The notes: generated by a model not told the origin, from the sequence alone. 64,000 bases of DNA from Pseudomonas frederiksbergensis (GCF_003732275.1 NZ_MOBM01000023.1:1-64000), one strand, 5' to 3'; positions 1 through 9,566 are shown, counted from the first letter of the stretch. Numbers and translations: made by a program.

Positions 1-83
1 CGTAAGGCTGCTCCACTTAAGTGAACAGCATTACGAACCAGTCGGGGCGTTTTTTCGAGGATGCGGCCTCGGTTTACACCCTA

Positions 84-1448
84 TTAGCGAACGCCTTCCT
101 GACGCAAAGCTGCCGGCGTGAAGTCTGCGGTGCTGGCAGTGAAGCCGAAGTTATATGCCGACTTCTCTTCGTTCTTCATGCCCAGGGCCAGGTAGCGGCC
201 CGATTGCAGGTCGTACAAGGTTTCTAGGGCGTACCACGGCACTTGCTTGTCGTAGTAGTTCTCGGAATGAGCCTCGGCGACACGCCACAGTTGCCCGCGA
301 CCGTCGTAGTGGTCGACCACAGCCGCCTGCCAGGTGTCTTCGTCGATGTAGAAGTCACGTTTGGCGTAGATGTGACGCTGACCTTCCTTCAGGGTCGCGA
401 CCACATGCCAGACCCGCCGCAGTTCATAACGAGCCAGGTCCTGATTGATGTGACCGGCCTTGATGATGTCGGCGTACTTCAGTTGTGGCGAATCGAGCTT
501 GTAGCTGTCGGAGGCGATGTACATCTCTTTCTTGCCTTCGAGCTTCCAGTCATAGCGATCCGGCGCACCGTTGTACATGTCCAGGTTGTCGGAGGTACGC
601 AGGCCATCGGCAGCGGTACCCGGCCCGTCATAGGATACTTGCGGCGCACGACGTACACGGCGTTGCCCGGCGTTGTAGACCCACGCCGAACGCGGTTCTT
701 TAACCTGGTCGAGGGTTTCGTGTACCAGCAATACACCACCGGCCAGACGCGCCGGAGCGGTCACTTTCTGCTTGAAGTAGAACAGGATGTTGCCCGGATT
801 TTTCGGGTCGTAATCCTTCATCTTGTCGCGGAACACGAACTGGTCCTCGAAGTACACCAGGCTGAACGAGCCGTTCGGCTGCGGCGTGGCCTGGGTTATC
901 AGACGGGTCACACTGCCGCCGCGATAACGGGTGATATGGTTCCAGATGACTTCAACGCCACTTTTCGGAATCGGGAACGGGATCGCGGTTTCGAAGTTTT
1001 CCAGACCGTTGCCGCCGGACACCAGGTTAGTGTTGGTGGCGTTTTTCTTGATGGAGGCGAACACGTCATCCGGCACGGTGGCGCCGCGATGGGACGGGTA
1101 GACCGGCATCTTGAAGGTTTCCGGGTAGCGTTTGAACATCGCGTACTGGCCCGGCGCGAGCTTGTCCTTGTACTGGTCGACGTTCTGCGCGGTGATGGTG
1201 AACAGCGGTTTTTCACTCGCGAACGGATCAGACAGAAAACCCTTGCTGTCCACGCTACCGGCGTTTTTCGGCATGGGTTTCCAGGCCGGGATCGAGCCGT
1301 CGGCGTTACCCGCCATCTCGGCGCCCATCGGGGTCAGGCTCTTGCCCAACTTGTCCGCTTCGGCCGCAGGAACCGCCGCCATGACACCGGTTGCCAGCAG
1401 CGACAGCCCCAGAACGCCAACGTGGAACAGACTCTTTGTTATTTTCAT
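84..1448 (-). CDS. DUF1329 family envelope protein
   Basis: A 454-residue protein with a cleavable signal peptide (basic MKITK start, hydrophobic stretch to about residue 24, VMAA cleavage region). The mature part reads as a DUF1329 protein throughout, rich in aromatic and charged residues. The family is predicted to have a LolA/LolB-like fold, and no biochemical role is established. The gene lies 26 bp downstream of a DUF1302 beta-barrel gene on the same strand, and these two families are very often neighbours, frequently near RND-type exporters. That suggests they act together in moving a hydrophobic molecule at the outer membrane (inference). The start at 1448 puts the signal peptide right at the N-terminus. 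Confidence 0.85.
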   Translation of the reverse strand: MKITKSLFHVGVLGLSLLATGVMAAVPAAEADKLGKSLTPMGAEMAGNADGSIPAWKPMPKNAGSVDSKGFLSDPFASEKPLFTITAQNVDQYKDKLAPGQYAMFKRYPETFKMPVYPSHRGATVPDDVFASIKKNATNTNLVSGGNGLENFETAIPFPIPKSGVEVIWNHITRYRGGSVTRLITQATPQPNGSFSLVYFEDQFVFRDKMKDYDPKNPGNILFYFKQKVTAPARLAGGVLLVHETLDQVKEPRSAWVYNAGQRRVRRAPQVSYDGPGTAADGLRTSDNLDMYNGAPDRYDWKLEGKKEMYIASDSYKLDSPQLKYADIIKAGHINQDLARYELRRVWHVVATLKEGQRHIYAKRDFYIDEDTWQAAVVDHYDGRGQLWRVAEAHSENYYDKQVPWYALETLYDLQSGRYLALGMKNEEKSAYNFGFTASTADFTPAALRQEGVR

Positions 1449-1474
1449 AAATGTGTTCGTCCTGAAAATAGTGC

Positions 1475-3364
1475 TTAGAAGTTCACGCCGAAGCTGAGCG
1501 CAACGAAGTCGCGATCATCCACAGTGGTGTACTTGCCGTCGAAGAAGTTGGTGTACGCCAGGCTCGCGGTGTAGGTGTTCTGGTATTCGGCATCCAGACC
1601 CAGGCTCACCGCTTTACGACCTTCCTCGAAGTTGCCACCAGGGCCAGGCGAGTAACCGCTCACGTCGTGGGACCAAGCCACGTTCGGCTTGAGGTTCACA
1701 CCGGCGAATACGTCGTTGTAATCCCAGATGGCACGAGCGCGATACCCCCACGAAGTGGCCGTAGTAAAGCCGTCATCTTCGCAATTGCGGCTGCGGTTAT
1801 TGGTAGCAGCACCTGCGCCGGCACCGTTGATGGTGCTGGTATTGAGGATCGCCGAGCAGGTGTTGAGACCGCCGGTAGCCGGCAGTTCACCAGGCCCGTA
1901 GACCGGGTCACGGCCGTAACGGACATCGGAGCTGCTTTCCAGGCCGCCGACGTGGGTCACGCCCACTTCGCCCACCAGGGTCAGACGGCTGGCGCCCATG
2001 ACCTGATCGAAGAAGTGCGTCAGGGTGGTCTGGAACTGGGTGACTTCCTTGCGGCGATAGCCGTGCAAGTCCTGGCCCGGCACGCCATCAAGCAGCGAAG
2101 CATTGGTCAGGGCGCCGCCCAACGGACGTACGCCAGCAAACAGGATATCGGTGGAATTGAGCTGCACCGGCGCGTTCGGACGGTAGCTGATTTCGCCGCT
2201 CCAAGCCGTACCGGTAGGCAGGGTGGTGGAGAAGCTCAAGCCGTAGAGGCGGATGTCTTCGGGATACTCGACGAAGTACTCGGAATTACCCGCGACCACC
2301 AGTGGCCCCAGTGCGCGGAACGCCGCCGGCAAAGCTGCCACGCCGTTGTAGATCGATTGCGGAGCTCCCGTGGCGCTGAAGATCGGCGCGCGGCTGTGGT
2401 AGTTCATGAAGTACGCGCCGAACTCGGTATCGAGCGGATCGAACATGTACTTCAAGGACGCGCCCCACTGGCCGCTGTCCCGCGCATCGCGGTCAGGACC
2501 ACGACGCACCAGTACACCTTCTTCGTTGACGTCGACGCCCGCGTTGGCCAATGGGCCCAATGCGATGGCCGGAATGGTCGAGCGCTTGTTCAGCACGCGC
2601 AGGTTATTGTCGCAACCGTCGGCAATGATGTCCGGCTGGGAGAAAAAGGTGCCGCAGTTATCGACAACCGTCTGGTCCCATTCCAGCTGATAGAAGGCTT
2701 CGGCCGACAGATTGTCGGTCAGGCTCTGGGACACGTAGAACATGTTGACCGGGATCAGACCTTCCTTGACCTCGGCACCGGGACGACGGAATGCGGACAC
2801 GTCGATCGGGTTGATCGAGTTGATGCCGCCGCCGATGAAGGTACTTTCACCCCAGCTCACAACCTGCTTGCCCAGGCGCACGGAACCCGGCTGATCGGCA
2901 ATGGAGTAGTTGTGGTAGACGAAGGCGTCGAGGATCTGGCCGCCGGAGGACTTGGCGCCTTCCTTGCGGTTGCTGTCGCTGATGTCCTTGAACTCACGGC
3001 TTTCATCCTTGAGTTCGAAGTCGTACCAGTATTTGCCCCGGACGAAGACACCGGTGTCGCCATATTTCAATTCAAGGTCATGGATGCCCTTGAAGATCTT
3101 CGAAAAGGTTTCGCCGCTCTTGAAGTTGGCGTGACCGTCATCGGACGTCTGGGACAGGCCGTGGCCCCCGTTATTGACGCCGATGAGGTTCTTGTTCGGG
3201 CTCTGAGTAGACCAACTGGCGCCGATCGACAGGGATGAGTCGAATTGACCTTCGATCTCACCGACGTTGAAACTGACGCCGAATGCAGGCCCGGCGAGCG
3301 AAGAGGCAAGACTGACCGCCAGGGGCAGTTTCGCCCGGCGCCAGAACTGGTTTACTGATGTCAT
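1475..3364 (-). CDS. DUF1302 family outer-membrane protein
   Basis: A 629-residue protein when started at the ATG at 3364, which begins MTSVNQFWRR and gives a normal signal peptide ending near GPAFG. A longer open frame reaches 3463, but its extra 33 residues lack signal-peptide character. The mature protein has alternating hydrophobic and polar strands, many aromatic residues and a terminal FGVNF, typical of an outer-membrane beta-barrel ending in an aromatic residue. DUF1302 proteins are of unknown function. The gene is the first of a two-gene unit with the DUF1329 gene. An upstream acyl-CoA synthetase on the same strand might link the unit to lipid or sterol-like substrates, but that is only contextual. 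Confidence 0.85.
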   Translation of the reverse strand: MTSVNQFWRRAKLPLAVSLASSLAGPAFGVSFNVGEIEGQFDSSLSIGASWSTQSPNKNLIGVNNGGHGLSQTSDDGHANFKSGETFSKIFKGIHDLELKYGDTGVFVRGKYWYDFELKDESREFKDISDSNRKEGAKSSGGQILDAFVYHNYSIADQPGSVRLGKQVVSWGESTFIGGGINSINPIDVSAFRRPGAEVKEGLIPVNMFYVSQSLTDNLSAEAFYQLEWDQTVVDNCGTFFSQPDIIADGCDNNLRVLNKRSTIPAIALGPLANAGVDVNEEGVLVRRGPDRDARDSGQWGASLKYMFDPLDTEFGAYFMNYHSRAPIFSATGAPQSIYNGVAALPAAFRALGPLVVAGNSEYFVEYPEDIRLYGLSFSTTLPTGTAWSGEISYRPNAPVQLNSTDILFAGVRPLGGALTNASLLDGVPGQDLHGYRRKEVTQFQTTLTHFFDQVMGASRLTLVGEVGVTHVGGLESSSDVRYGRDPVYGPGELPATGGLNTCSAILNTSTINGAGAGAATNNRSRNCEDDGFTTATSWGYRARAIWDYNDVFAGVNLKPNVAWSHDVSGYSPGPGGNFEEGRKAVSLGLDAEYQNTYTASLAYTNFFDGKYTTVDDRDFVALSFGVNF

Positions 3365-3696
3365 CGACGCTACTCCATGTGCATTATTGTTATGGCTGAG
3401 TACTTTTAAAAACGTTGTGGGTGACCGGAAGCCAAGTGGTCCGAAGTCACTCCAAAGTTGCATCGCCCCGTTTTGTGCGCGCTCCGTTCTTAAAAATCCT
3501 TGAGCGGACTATAGCCAGCAGGTAGTAGTGCTTGATCCCTCTAAAGTGTGATTTGCAGCTGCCGGCCACTCTGGAACAGTCCTTTCGCCAGTCCGACACA
3601 TGTCGGCACGGCAAGGATGGCTGAAAATTTGGATTTAACAAGCCAAGCGCTTGCTTGGTGGGGCTGGCGTGCCCTTTCGGGCACGCCAGATGACGC
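3365..3696. other. 332-bp intergenic region upstream of the DUF1302 gene
   Basis: No gene is seen. It must hold the promoter of the DUF1302-DUF1329 unit (minus strand) and the 3' end of the acyl-CoA synthetase transcript. A hairpin sits at 3665-3688. No convincing sigma70 or sigma54 promoter could be chosen by eye. Confidence 0.5.
3665..3688 (-). terminator. Hairpin downstream of acyl-CoA synthetase
   Basis: Perfect 10-bp inverted repeat TGGCGTGCCC / GGGCACGCCA with a 4-nt loop, starting 8 bp after the stop codon of the minus-strand acyl-CoA synthetase. There is no U tract on the minus strand, so it may act as a 3'-end stabilising hairpin or a weak or factor-dependent terminator. Confidence 0.45.
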
Positions 3697-5379
3697 TTAA
3701 AGCGTCGAGAGGAAGGTGCTGTTGTTGGCCTGCCATTCGGTGATGTCGACGCGGATGCGCTTCTTGTCGAGCTTACCGACGCTGGTCTTGGGAATTTCAG
3801 TAACAACGGCTATCTGGCTCGGAATGGCCCACTTGCTCAGGTGCCCCTGTTCAACGAACGGTTTGAGGTGTTCCTTGAGTTCCCTGGCCCCGATCTCATG
3901 CCCGTCGCGGACCACCAGCAGCGCGAACGGTCGCTCGCCCCACTGCGGATCGGCGATGCCCACCACTGCTACTTCACGTACCGCAGGGTGGCGACTGATC
4001 AGGTCTTCCAGGTCCAGAGAGGAGATCCACTCGCCACCGGTCTTGATCACGTCCTTGATCCGGTCGCGAATGTCGATCACGCCCATGCTGTCCAGCGTCG
4101 CCACGTCGCCGGTATGCAGCCAGCCCCCCGCCCAGAGCTCGGCGCCCTTCTGCGGCTCGTTGAAATAGCCCTCGGTGAGCCACGGCGCACGCAGCACCAG
4201 TTCGCCCTGGGTCTCGCCATCGGCAGGCAGGAAGTTGCCGTCGGTGTCGACGATCGCCGCCTCGACCAACGGCCCTGGCACACCCGCCTTGATCCGGTAG
4301 GTGGTGCGTTCGTCTTCGGTGCCGGCCATCAACTCATCGTTGAGGTGCGCGCACGAGACCAATGGCCCGGTTTCCGACATGCCGTAAGCGGCGGTCAACT
4401 GAATGCCCTTGGCCTTGGCCGCTTCGTACAGCGCACGGTTCAGCGCACTGCCGCCGATGACGATTTTCCAGCCACCGAAATCGATGTTTTGCGCCGCCTT
4501 GGCATTGAGGACCATTTGCAGGATGGTCGGCACGCAGTGGGAAAAACTCACCTTCTCCTTGCTCCACAACTCCACCAGATATTCGGGGTCGTAGCGGCCG
4601 GGATAGACCTGCTTGAGCCCGAGCATGGTCGCCACATACGGCAAGCCCCAGGCATGCACATGGAACATTGGGGTAATCGGCATGTACACGTCGTTGGTAC
4701 CCAGCAAGCGCACGCTGTCGATGGAACCCATGATGGTCGACACACCCATGGTGTGCAGCACCAATTGCCGGTGGGTGAAATACACGCCCTTGGGGTTACC
4801 GGTGGTGCCGGTGGTATAGAACGTGGTGGCGACCGAGTTTTCGTCGAAGTCCTCGAAGTCGTACTGCGTACTCGCGGCCGCCAGCAATTGCTCGTACTCG
4901 CCGATGAGGTTCGGCAGGTCGGCGGTTTTTTCCGGCAAGTCGGTCAGCAGCAGGGTTTTCTCCACCGTGGTCAGGTGCCCGGCAATTGCCTTGTACAGCC
5001 CGACGAACTCGCTGTTGACCAGCACGAAGCGGTCCTCGGCGTGGTTCATGGTGTAGAGAATCTGTTCCGGCGACAGACGCACGTTGATGGTGTGGATTAC
5101 CGCACCAATCATCGGGATGGCAAACATGCATTCCAGGTAACGATGGCTGTCCCAGTCCATCACCGCCACGGTATCCCCGGCCTTCACGCCGGCCGCCGTC
5201 AGCACGTTGGCCAGGCGCGCGACCCGCTCGATCAGGGTCGGATAGCTATAGCGCAATTGATCGCGGTAGATGATCTCGCGGGTTTTTTCGTAACGGGCGC
5301 CGGACATCAGCAGCCGTTTAATCAACAGCGGATACTGGTAAGCGCCCTCGGCTGGGGGGATAACGCGAGTCTGCAACAT
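3697..5379 (-). CDS. Long/medium-chain fatty-acid--CoA ligase (AMP-forming)
   Basis: A 560-residue ANL-superfamily enzyme that activates a carboxylic acid to acyl-AMP and then acyl-CoA. Visible motifs: the P-loop YTTGTTGNPKGV near residues 185-196, AAYGMSETGP, the hinge motif GWLHTGDVATLDSMGVIDIRD, and the C-terminal GKLDKKRIR carrying the catalytic lysine. The start at 5379 (MLQTRVIPPAEGAYQYPL) matches the family; an upstream in-frame ATG at 5427 adds 16 atypical residues. The overall pattern resembles the DmdB/fatty-acid CoA ligase group, but the chain length of the substrate cannot be read from the sequence. A start-proximal AAGGG (5388-5392) is a plausible ribosome binding site. Confidence 0.9.
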   Translation of the reverse strand: MLQTRVIPPAEGAYQYPLLIKRLLMSGARYEKTREIIYRDQLRYSYPTLIERVARLANVLTAAGVKAGDTVAVMDWDSHRYLECMFAIPMIGAVIHTINVRLSPEQILYTMNHAEDRFVLVNSEFVGLYKAIAGHLTTVEKTLLLTDLPEKTADLPNLIGEYEQLLAAASTQYDFEDFDENSVATTFYTTGTTGNPKGVYFTHRQLVLHTMGVSTIMGSIDSVRLLGTNDVYMPITPMFHVHAWGLPYVATMLGLKQVYPGRYDPEYLVELWSKEKVSFSHCVPTILQMVLNAKAAQNIDFGGWKIVIGGSALNRALYEAAKAKGIQLTAAYGMSETGPLVSCAHLNDELMAGTEDERTTYRIKAGVPGPLVEAAIVDTDGNFLPADGETQGELVLRAPWLTEGYFNEPQKGAELWAGGWLHTGDVATLDSMGVIDIRDRIKDVIKTGGEWISSLDLEDLISRHPAVREVAVVGIADPQWGERPFALLVVRDGHEIGARELKEHLKPFVEQGHLSKWAIPSQIAVVTEIPKTSVGKLDKKRIRVDITEWQANNSTFLSTL

Positions 5380-5527
5380 AAGAGTCCCTTTTCTGACTGC
5401 ACGGTCTTGGCTTTTAAAGCTAAGCACTCTAGAGCCCTTGAACGCCAGCCAAATCAGCCAAAGGGATGATTTGCACAGCCGTACAAATGCTAGCTTTGCG
5501 CCAGCATTTGCAGGAATTCGTCAGCCA

Positions 5528-6712
5528 TTACGCCGTTTTTCCTACGACAGTCTCGGATGGCGTTCGAGGGAAAACCACTGCAGCTACGAAGGTCAACGCT
5601 GCAAAACCCGCCAATATCAGGTAAAGGCCTACAAAACCTTGGCGCGGTTCGACGAACGAAATCAGCGGAATCGCGCTAGCACTGGCACCGAACGATAAAC
5701 AGTAACGCAGCGCGAAGACTCGGGATTGCCATTGCGGTGCGACGAAGTTAGCGACCATCGCATCATTCACCGTGACCTGGCCAAACACCACGAACATGAA
5801 CGCCGCGCCCAGCGCTATCACAGCCCAGCCGTCGACATAGGCCAACCCGAACAACAGCGGCGCCTGGCACAGCGTCAACACGATGAACGGCCATTTCAGA
5901 CTGAAACGATGCAAGACCCGGCCGATGCTCAACTGTGCCACGGCGCCGAAGGCATACGCCAGGCTGACCACGACACCAAGGATTTGCGGCGAAGCAAACA
6001 AATCGTGCAGGCGTTCCTGAAACAGTTTCGGGTAGGTCATGGTCGTGGCGTTGAACACCACACCGCCGGTCGCGGTAGCCAAGGCCAGTACGCCGAAAAC
6101 CATGACCATGGAAATCCGCTGGCCAGCCGCACCTTTGAGCGGTGTGTGAGGACGCTTCGGGATGGGTTCTTCACGCACCTGAAGCGCGAAACCAATGCCC
6201 AGCACAATCGCCACCACACCCGGCAAAATGAACGCCGAGCGCCAGCCGAGCTGCGTCACTAGCAACCCGGTGATCAGCGCCGAAAACGCCACACCGAGGT
6301 TGCCCCACATGCCGTTGATACCGATTTCCCGGCCCCGATTCTGCGCGTACGCCACCAGCATCGCTGTGCCCACCGGGTGATAGATCGCGGCGAAAACCCC
6401 GATCAGCGTCAGGCCGAGTACCAGCATCGGTGCGCTGCTGCTCAAGCCGGTAAAGATCGCCGAGGCGCCAATGCCGAAAAAAAACACCAGCATCATTTTC
6501 CGTCGGCTCCAGTGATCCCCCAGCCAACCGGCCGGCAGCGAGCAGCCGCCAAAGGCAATGAAACCGCCGAGGGACAGGCCGATCAGCGCGGCATAGTCCA
6601 GCGCAAAGGCTTGGGTCATGCCGAGAATGGCGGCTGGAAAAATGAGCATGAACATGTGATCGATCACATGGGCTGCGTTGATGTAGCGGAGGACATTTCT
6701 GGACTGGTTCAT
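5528..6712 (-). CDS. MFS transporter
   Basis: A 394-residue, 12-segment major facilitator. The loop between segments 2 and 3 carries GWLGDHWSRRKM, a variant of the MFS motif GxxxDRxGRR. It is divergent from an AraC-family regulator gene, with 85 bp between the starts, so it is probably controlled by that regulator. The substrate is unknown. The architecture (IDHMFMLIFPAAILGM start, FAAIYHPVGTAML) resembles the fosmidomycin-resistance-like branch of MFS efflux proteins, but no substrate should be assigned. Confidence 0.85.
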   Translation of the reverse strand: MNQSRNVLRYINAAHVIDHMFMLIFPAAILGMTQAFALDYAALIGLSLGGFIAFGGCSLPAGWLGDHWSRRKMMLVFFFGIGASAIFTGLSSSAPMLVLGLTLIGVFAAIYHPVGTAMLVAYAQNRGREIGINGMWGNLGVAFSALITGLLVTQLGWRSAFILPGVVAIVLGIGFALQVREEPIPKRPHTPLKGAAGQRISMVMVFGVLALATATGGVVFNATTMTYPKLFQERLHDLFASPQILGVVVSLAYAFGAVAQLSIGRVLHRFSLKWPFIVLTLCQAPLLFGLAYVDGWAVIALGAAFMFVVFGQVTVNDAMVANFVAPQWQSRVFALRYCLSFGASASAIPLISFVEPRQGFVGLYLILAGFAALTFVAAVVFPRTPSETVVGKTA

Positions 6713-6797
6713 CGCGGCACGCTTTACGTTGTAGTGAGCGGCTTATGCTAAGTTGGCGAAAAAGCGTATTCCTGACAATAAAGTCATTGGATCTGAC

Positions 6798-7568
6798 ATG
6801 TTAATCAGCCATTTCCTGCACGGGCCGGTCAGCGCCTATCCGCGAGATTACGTGGACGGTGCTCACCAGGAATTGCATCAACACCGCGAAGCGCAGTTGC
6901 TGTACGCCGTTCGCGGCACCATGCGAGTGGTCACGGCGCAAGGTGCCTGGGTCATTCCGCCGACCCGAGCCGTGTGGATTCCGCCATGGGTGGCACATGA
7001 GATTTTCATGTCGGGCGAGGTACACATGCGTTCGCTGTTCATTGCCGCCGAACTGTCGCCGCCAACGCTGCAGCAGTGCTGCGTGCTGGCCGTCACGCCG
7101 TTGCTGCGCGAGCTGATCCTGCGCGCGGTGCAAGGTCCGCAACACGCGGAAAATTCATTGATTCAGAGGTTGATGCTGGAAGAGATCGCCAGCCTGGAAA
7201 ACCTTCCGCTACACATTCCAATGCCCGAGGACCGACGCCTGCTGGGCATCTGCCTGGTGCTGCTGCGCGCACCGGACCATTCCAATACCCTGGAAGACTG
7301 GGCACAGCAAGTCGGCGCCAGCTCTCGAACCTTGGCGCGGTTGTTCCAGCAACAACTGAAGATGAATTTCAATGCCTGGCGCCAGCAACTGCGCCTGATG
7401 GAAGCCCTGCCGCGCCTGCTCGCCGGAGAAAGCGTGCAGAGCGTGGCGTGTGATCTGGGCTATGGCAGCGCTCGGGCGTTTAGCGCGATGTTTCGCCGCT
7501 TACTCGGGGAAAACCCTCGGGAATACCTGAACGCGTTGAACAAATTGAGCGAGCTCAATCCCCCGTAG
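6798..7568 (+). CDS. AraC-family transcriptional regulator
   Basis: A 256-residue regulator from the ATG at 6798. It has an N-terminal cupin-like sensor domain (HQHREAQLLYAVRGTM, then VIPPTRAVWIPPWVAHEI) and a C-terminal AraC/XylS double helix-turn-helix (LEDWAQQVGASSRTLARLFQQ and VQSVACDLGYGSARAFSAMFRR). An upstream in-frame TTG at 6753 would add 15 residues, but those codons are AT-ended and unlike the rest of the gene, and a GGA sits 7 nt before the ATG, so the ATG is preferred. It likely regulates the divergent MFS transporter gene. The effector is unknown. Confidence 0.88.
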   Translation: MLISHFLHGPVSAYPRDYVDGAHQELHQHREAQLLYAVRGTMRVVTAQGAWVIPPTRAVWIPPWVAHEIFMSGEVHMRSLFIAAELSPPTLQQCCVLAVTPLLRELILRAVQGPQHAENSLIQRLMLEEIASLENLPLHIPMPEDRRLLGICLVLLRAPDHSNTLEDWAQQVGASSRTLARLFQQQLKMNFNAWRQQLRLMEALPRLLAGESVQSVACDLGYGSARAFSAMFRRLLGENPREYLNALNKLSELNPP

Positions 7569-7581
7569 GCGTTCAGCGCGA

Positions 7582-8211
7582 TCAGTGCATCTCGGTGAAC
7601 GCGAGTTTCACGCCGATGGCGATCAGCACCGCGCCCATGGTCCGGTCGAACCAGTGGCCCATGCGGGCGAAACCGGCGCGCACGCGTTGCTGGCTGAACA
7701 GCATCGCCACCAGGCAGAACCAGATCGCCGTCGCCGCTGCCAGATAAATCCCGTAGCCGGCCTGTACCGCCAGTGGCGTGTGCGGGTTGATCACCACGGT
7801 GAACAGCGACAGGAAGAACAGCGTGGCTTTCGGGTTCAGGCCATTGGTCACGAATCCTGAAGTGAAGGCGCCTCGTGCGGTGCGTTCGCCAGCCTCCTGA
7901 TGCAGGTCATCAGCCACCGGTTTGGCCGGTTGCGCGCGCAAGGCCTTGAAGCCGATGTACAGCAGATACGCGGCGGCGGCCCATTTCAAGGCGTTGAACA
8001 GCACGATCGACTGAGACACGATCAGCCCGATACCCAACAGCGAATAGCCGACGTGCAGGAAAATCGCCGAGCCTACACCCAGCGCCGTCCAGGTCCCGGC
8101 GCGGCGACCGTGGGTCACGCTCTCACGCACCACCACGGCGAAATCCGGGCCGGGGCTGGCGACGGCCAGCAGGTGAATCAGGGCAACGGTCAAAAACTCT
8201 GTCCAGTACAT
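7582..8211 (-). CDS. LysE/RhtB family amino-acid exporter
   Basis: A 209-residue inner-membrane exporter with about six hydrophobic segments. The N-terminal signature ASPGPDFAVVVRES is the classic LysE/RhtB motif (PGP), and GFVTNGLNPKATLFFLSLF is the second conserved block. The start at 8211 is supported by AAGGAG just upstream. The open frame continues to 8460, but the extra 83 residues are translated from REP-like DNA and are not coding. The gene is convergent with the AraC gene, only 13 bp apart. The substrate (homoserine, threonine, lysine or another small amino acid) cannot be read. Confidence 0.9.
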   Translation of the reverse strand: MYWTEFLTVALIHLLAVASPGPDFAVVVRESVTHGRRAGTWTALGVGSAIFLHVGYSLLGIGLIVSQSIVLFNALKWAAAAYLLYIGFKALRAQPAKPVADDLHQEAGERTARGAFTSGFVTNGLNPKATLFFLSLFTVVINPHTPLAVQAGYGIYLAAATAIWFCLVAMLFSQQRVRAGFARMGHWFDRTMGAVLIAIGVKLAFTEMH

Positions 8212-8304
8212 GGGGGCTCCTTTTTGGGCAGGCTTATCAATAAAAAACTCTGAGGCCGACTTCACCTCTGTGCCGACTCTCAAATCTGTGGCATCCGCCA
8301 AACA

Positions 8305-8474
8305 TGTGGCGAGGGGGCTTGTCGGAACGCCGCATCGCCCCGTTCGGCTGCGAAGCAGTCGCAAAACCGGATGATGCGTTCTGCCTGACGAAACAATGTC
8401 GCCTGGTTTGGGGCCGCTTCGCGACCCAACGGGGGCAAGCAAGCCCCCTCGCCACAGCAAGCTCCCTCGCCACA
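8305..8474. repeat. Paired REP-like palindromic element (TGTGGCGAGGG family)
   Basis: An arm reading TGTGGCGAGGGGGCTTG at 8305-8321 is matched by its reverse complement at 8440-8456, with a further partial copy (GCTCCCTCGCCACA) at 8461-8474. The spacer contains TTGGGGCCGCTTCGCGACCC, a core also found in the element at 27949-28062. This fills most of the 357-bp gap 8212-8568 between the LysE gene and the dehydrogenase gene; no gene is seen there. Confidence 0.85.
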
Positions 8475-8568
8475 GGTTTGTGCCAGGCCAGACAATGAGT
8501 AACAGTTTATTTCATCTGGTAGGCTCGGCAGATTACGCCTTCAGTTCAATGCACAAAAGGTACAGTTG

Positions 8569-9534
8569 ATGACGAACTCTCGCCGCGCCGTTTTCCTCGA
8601 CCATCCATCTCTGGACCTCGGCGATCTCGATCTCAACCCGCTACGCGAGTGCTTCAGCGACTTGCAGCTGTTTGCACAAACCACGCCTGAACAGGTGATC
8701 GAACGCCTCAAGGGCGCCACTGTCGCCATCAGCAACAAAATCCTGATCGATGCGGCGGCCATGGCGGCCAGCCCCGAGTTGAAGCTGATCCTGATCACCG
8801 CCACCGGCACCAACAACGTCGACCTTGCTGCCGCACGCGCTCATGGAATTACCGTTTGCAACTGCCAGGGTTACGGCACGCCGTCGGTGGCTCAGCACAC
8901 GATCATGTTGTTGCTGAACCTGGCGACGCGCCTGGCCGATTATCAGAAGGCGGTTGCCGAAGGTCGCTGGCAACAAGCGAAACAGTTCTGCCTGCTGGAT
9001 TACCCGATTGTCGAGCTGGAAGGTAAAACCCTCGGCCTGCTCGGCCACGGTGAACTGGGCAGTGCCGTGGCGCGGTTGGCCGAGGCGTTCGGCATGCGCG
9101 TATTGCTGGGGCAGACTCCGGGGCGCCCCGCCCGGCCGGATCGCTTGCCGCTGAATGAACTGCTGCCGCAAATCGACGCCCTGACCCTGCACTGCCCGCT
9201 CAACGAACACACCCGCCACTTTATCGGCGCCCGCGAACTGGCCTCGATGAAACCCGGTGCTTTTGTGGTCAACACCGCGCGCGGCGGTTTGATTGACGAG
9301 CAAGCATTGGCCGACGCCCTGCGCAACGGTCACCTGGGCGGTGCGGCTACCGACGTGTTGAGCGTCGAACCTCCCTCCACGGGCAATCCGCTGCTGGCCC
9401 AGGATATTCCACGGTTGATCGTCACCCCGCACAACGCCTGGGGCAGTCGCGAGGCGCGGCAGCGAATCGTTGGCCAATTGACCGAAAACGCCCAAGGCTA
9501 CTTCAGCGGTCAAGCGCTGCGGGTCGTCAGTTGA
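8569..9534 (+). CDS. D-2-hydroxyacid dehydrogenase (glycerate dehydrogenase-like)
   Basis: A 321-residue NAD(P)-dependent oxidoreductase of the D-isomer 2-hydroxyacid family, reducing a 2-keto acid such as hydroxypyruvate to the D-hydroxy acid. The Rossmann motif is GLLGHGELG around residue 150. The catalytic Arg is in NTARGGLIDE, the Glu in DVLSVEPP and the His in VTPHNAWGS, so the active site looks complete. The ATG at 8569 is preferred over the TTG immediately before it, with AAAAGG as binding site. The exact substrate is not determined by these motifs. The next gene (rsmC) begins 32 bp downstream. Confidence 0.9.
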   Translation: MTNSRRAVFLDHPSLDLGDLDLNPLRECFSDLQLFAQTTPEQVIERLKGATVAISNKILIDAAAMAASPELKLILITATGTNNVDLAAARAHGITVCNCQGYGTPSVAQHTIMLLLNLATRLADYQKAVAEGRWQQAKQFCLLDYPIVELEGKTLGLLGHGELGSAVARLAEAFGMRVLLGQTPGRPARPDRLPLNELLPQIDALTLHCPLNEHTRHFIGARELASMKPGAFVVNTARGGLIDEQALADALRNGHLGGAATDVLSVEPPSTGNPLLAQDIPRLIVTPHNAWGSREARQRIVGQLTENAQGYFSGQALRVVS

Positions 9535-9566
9535 TAAACTGCGGCACTTTTTTCCAGGAGCAGAGT

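Noticed and set aside
243..1478. 411-residue plus-strand open frame
   Set aside because: It lies fully antisense to the DUF1329 gene, has no signal or domain and arises from GC-rich codon bias.
3540..3600. Possible sigma54 (-24/-12) promoter on the minus strand for the DUF1302 gene
   Set aside because: TGGCC...TGCA is present but the GG-to-GC distance is one base short of the required spacing.
3841..5469. 542-residue plus-strand open frame
   Set aside because: Antisense shadow of the acyl-CoA synthetase; His/Gln/Arg-rich composition is typical of GC-rich shadows.
6753..6797. TTG start extending the AraC regulator by 15 residues
   Set aside because: The extension has AT-ended codons and no ribosome binding site, whereas the ATG at 6798 has GGA upstream.
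8305..8474. CRISPR-like array of repeats
   Set aside because: Only two or three copies in inverted, not direct, order, with unequal spacers and no cas genes; REP element.
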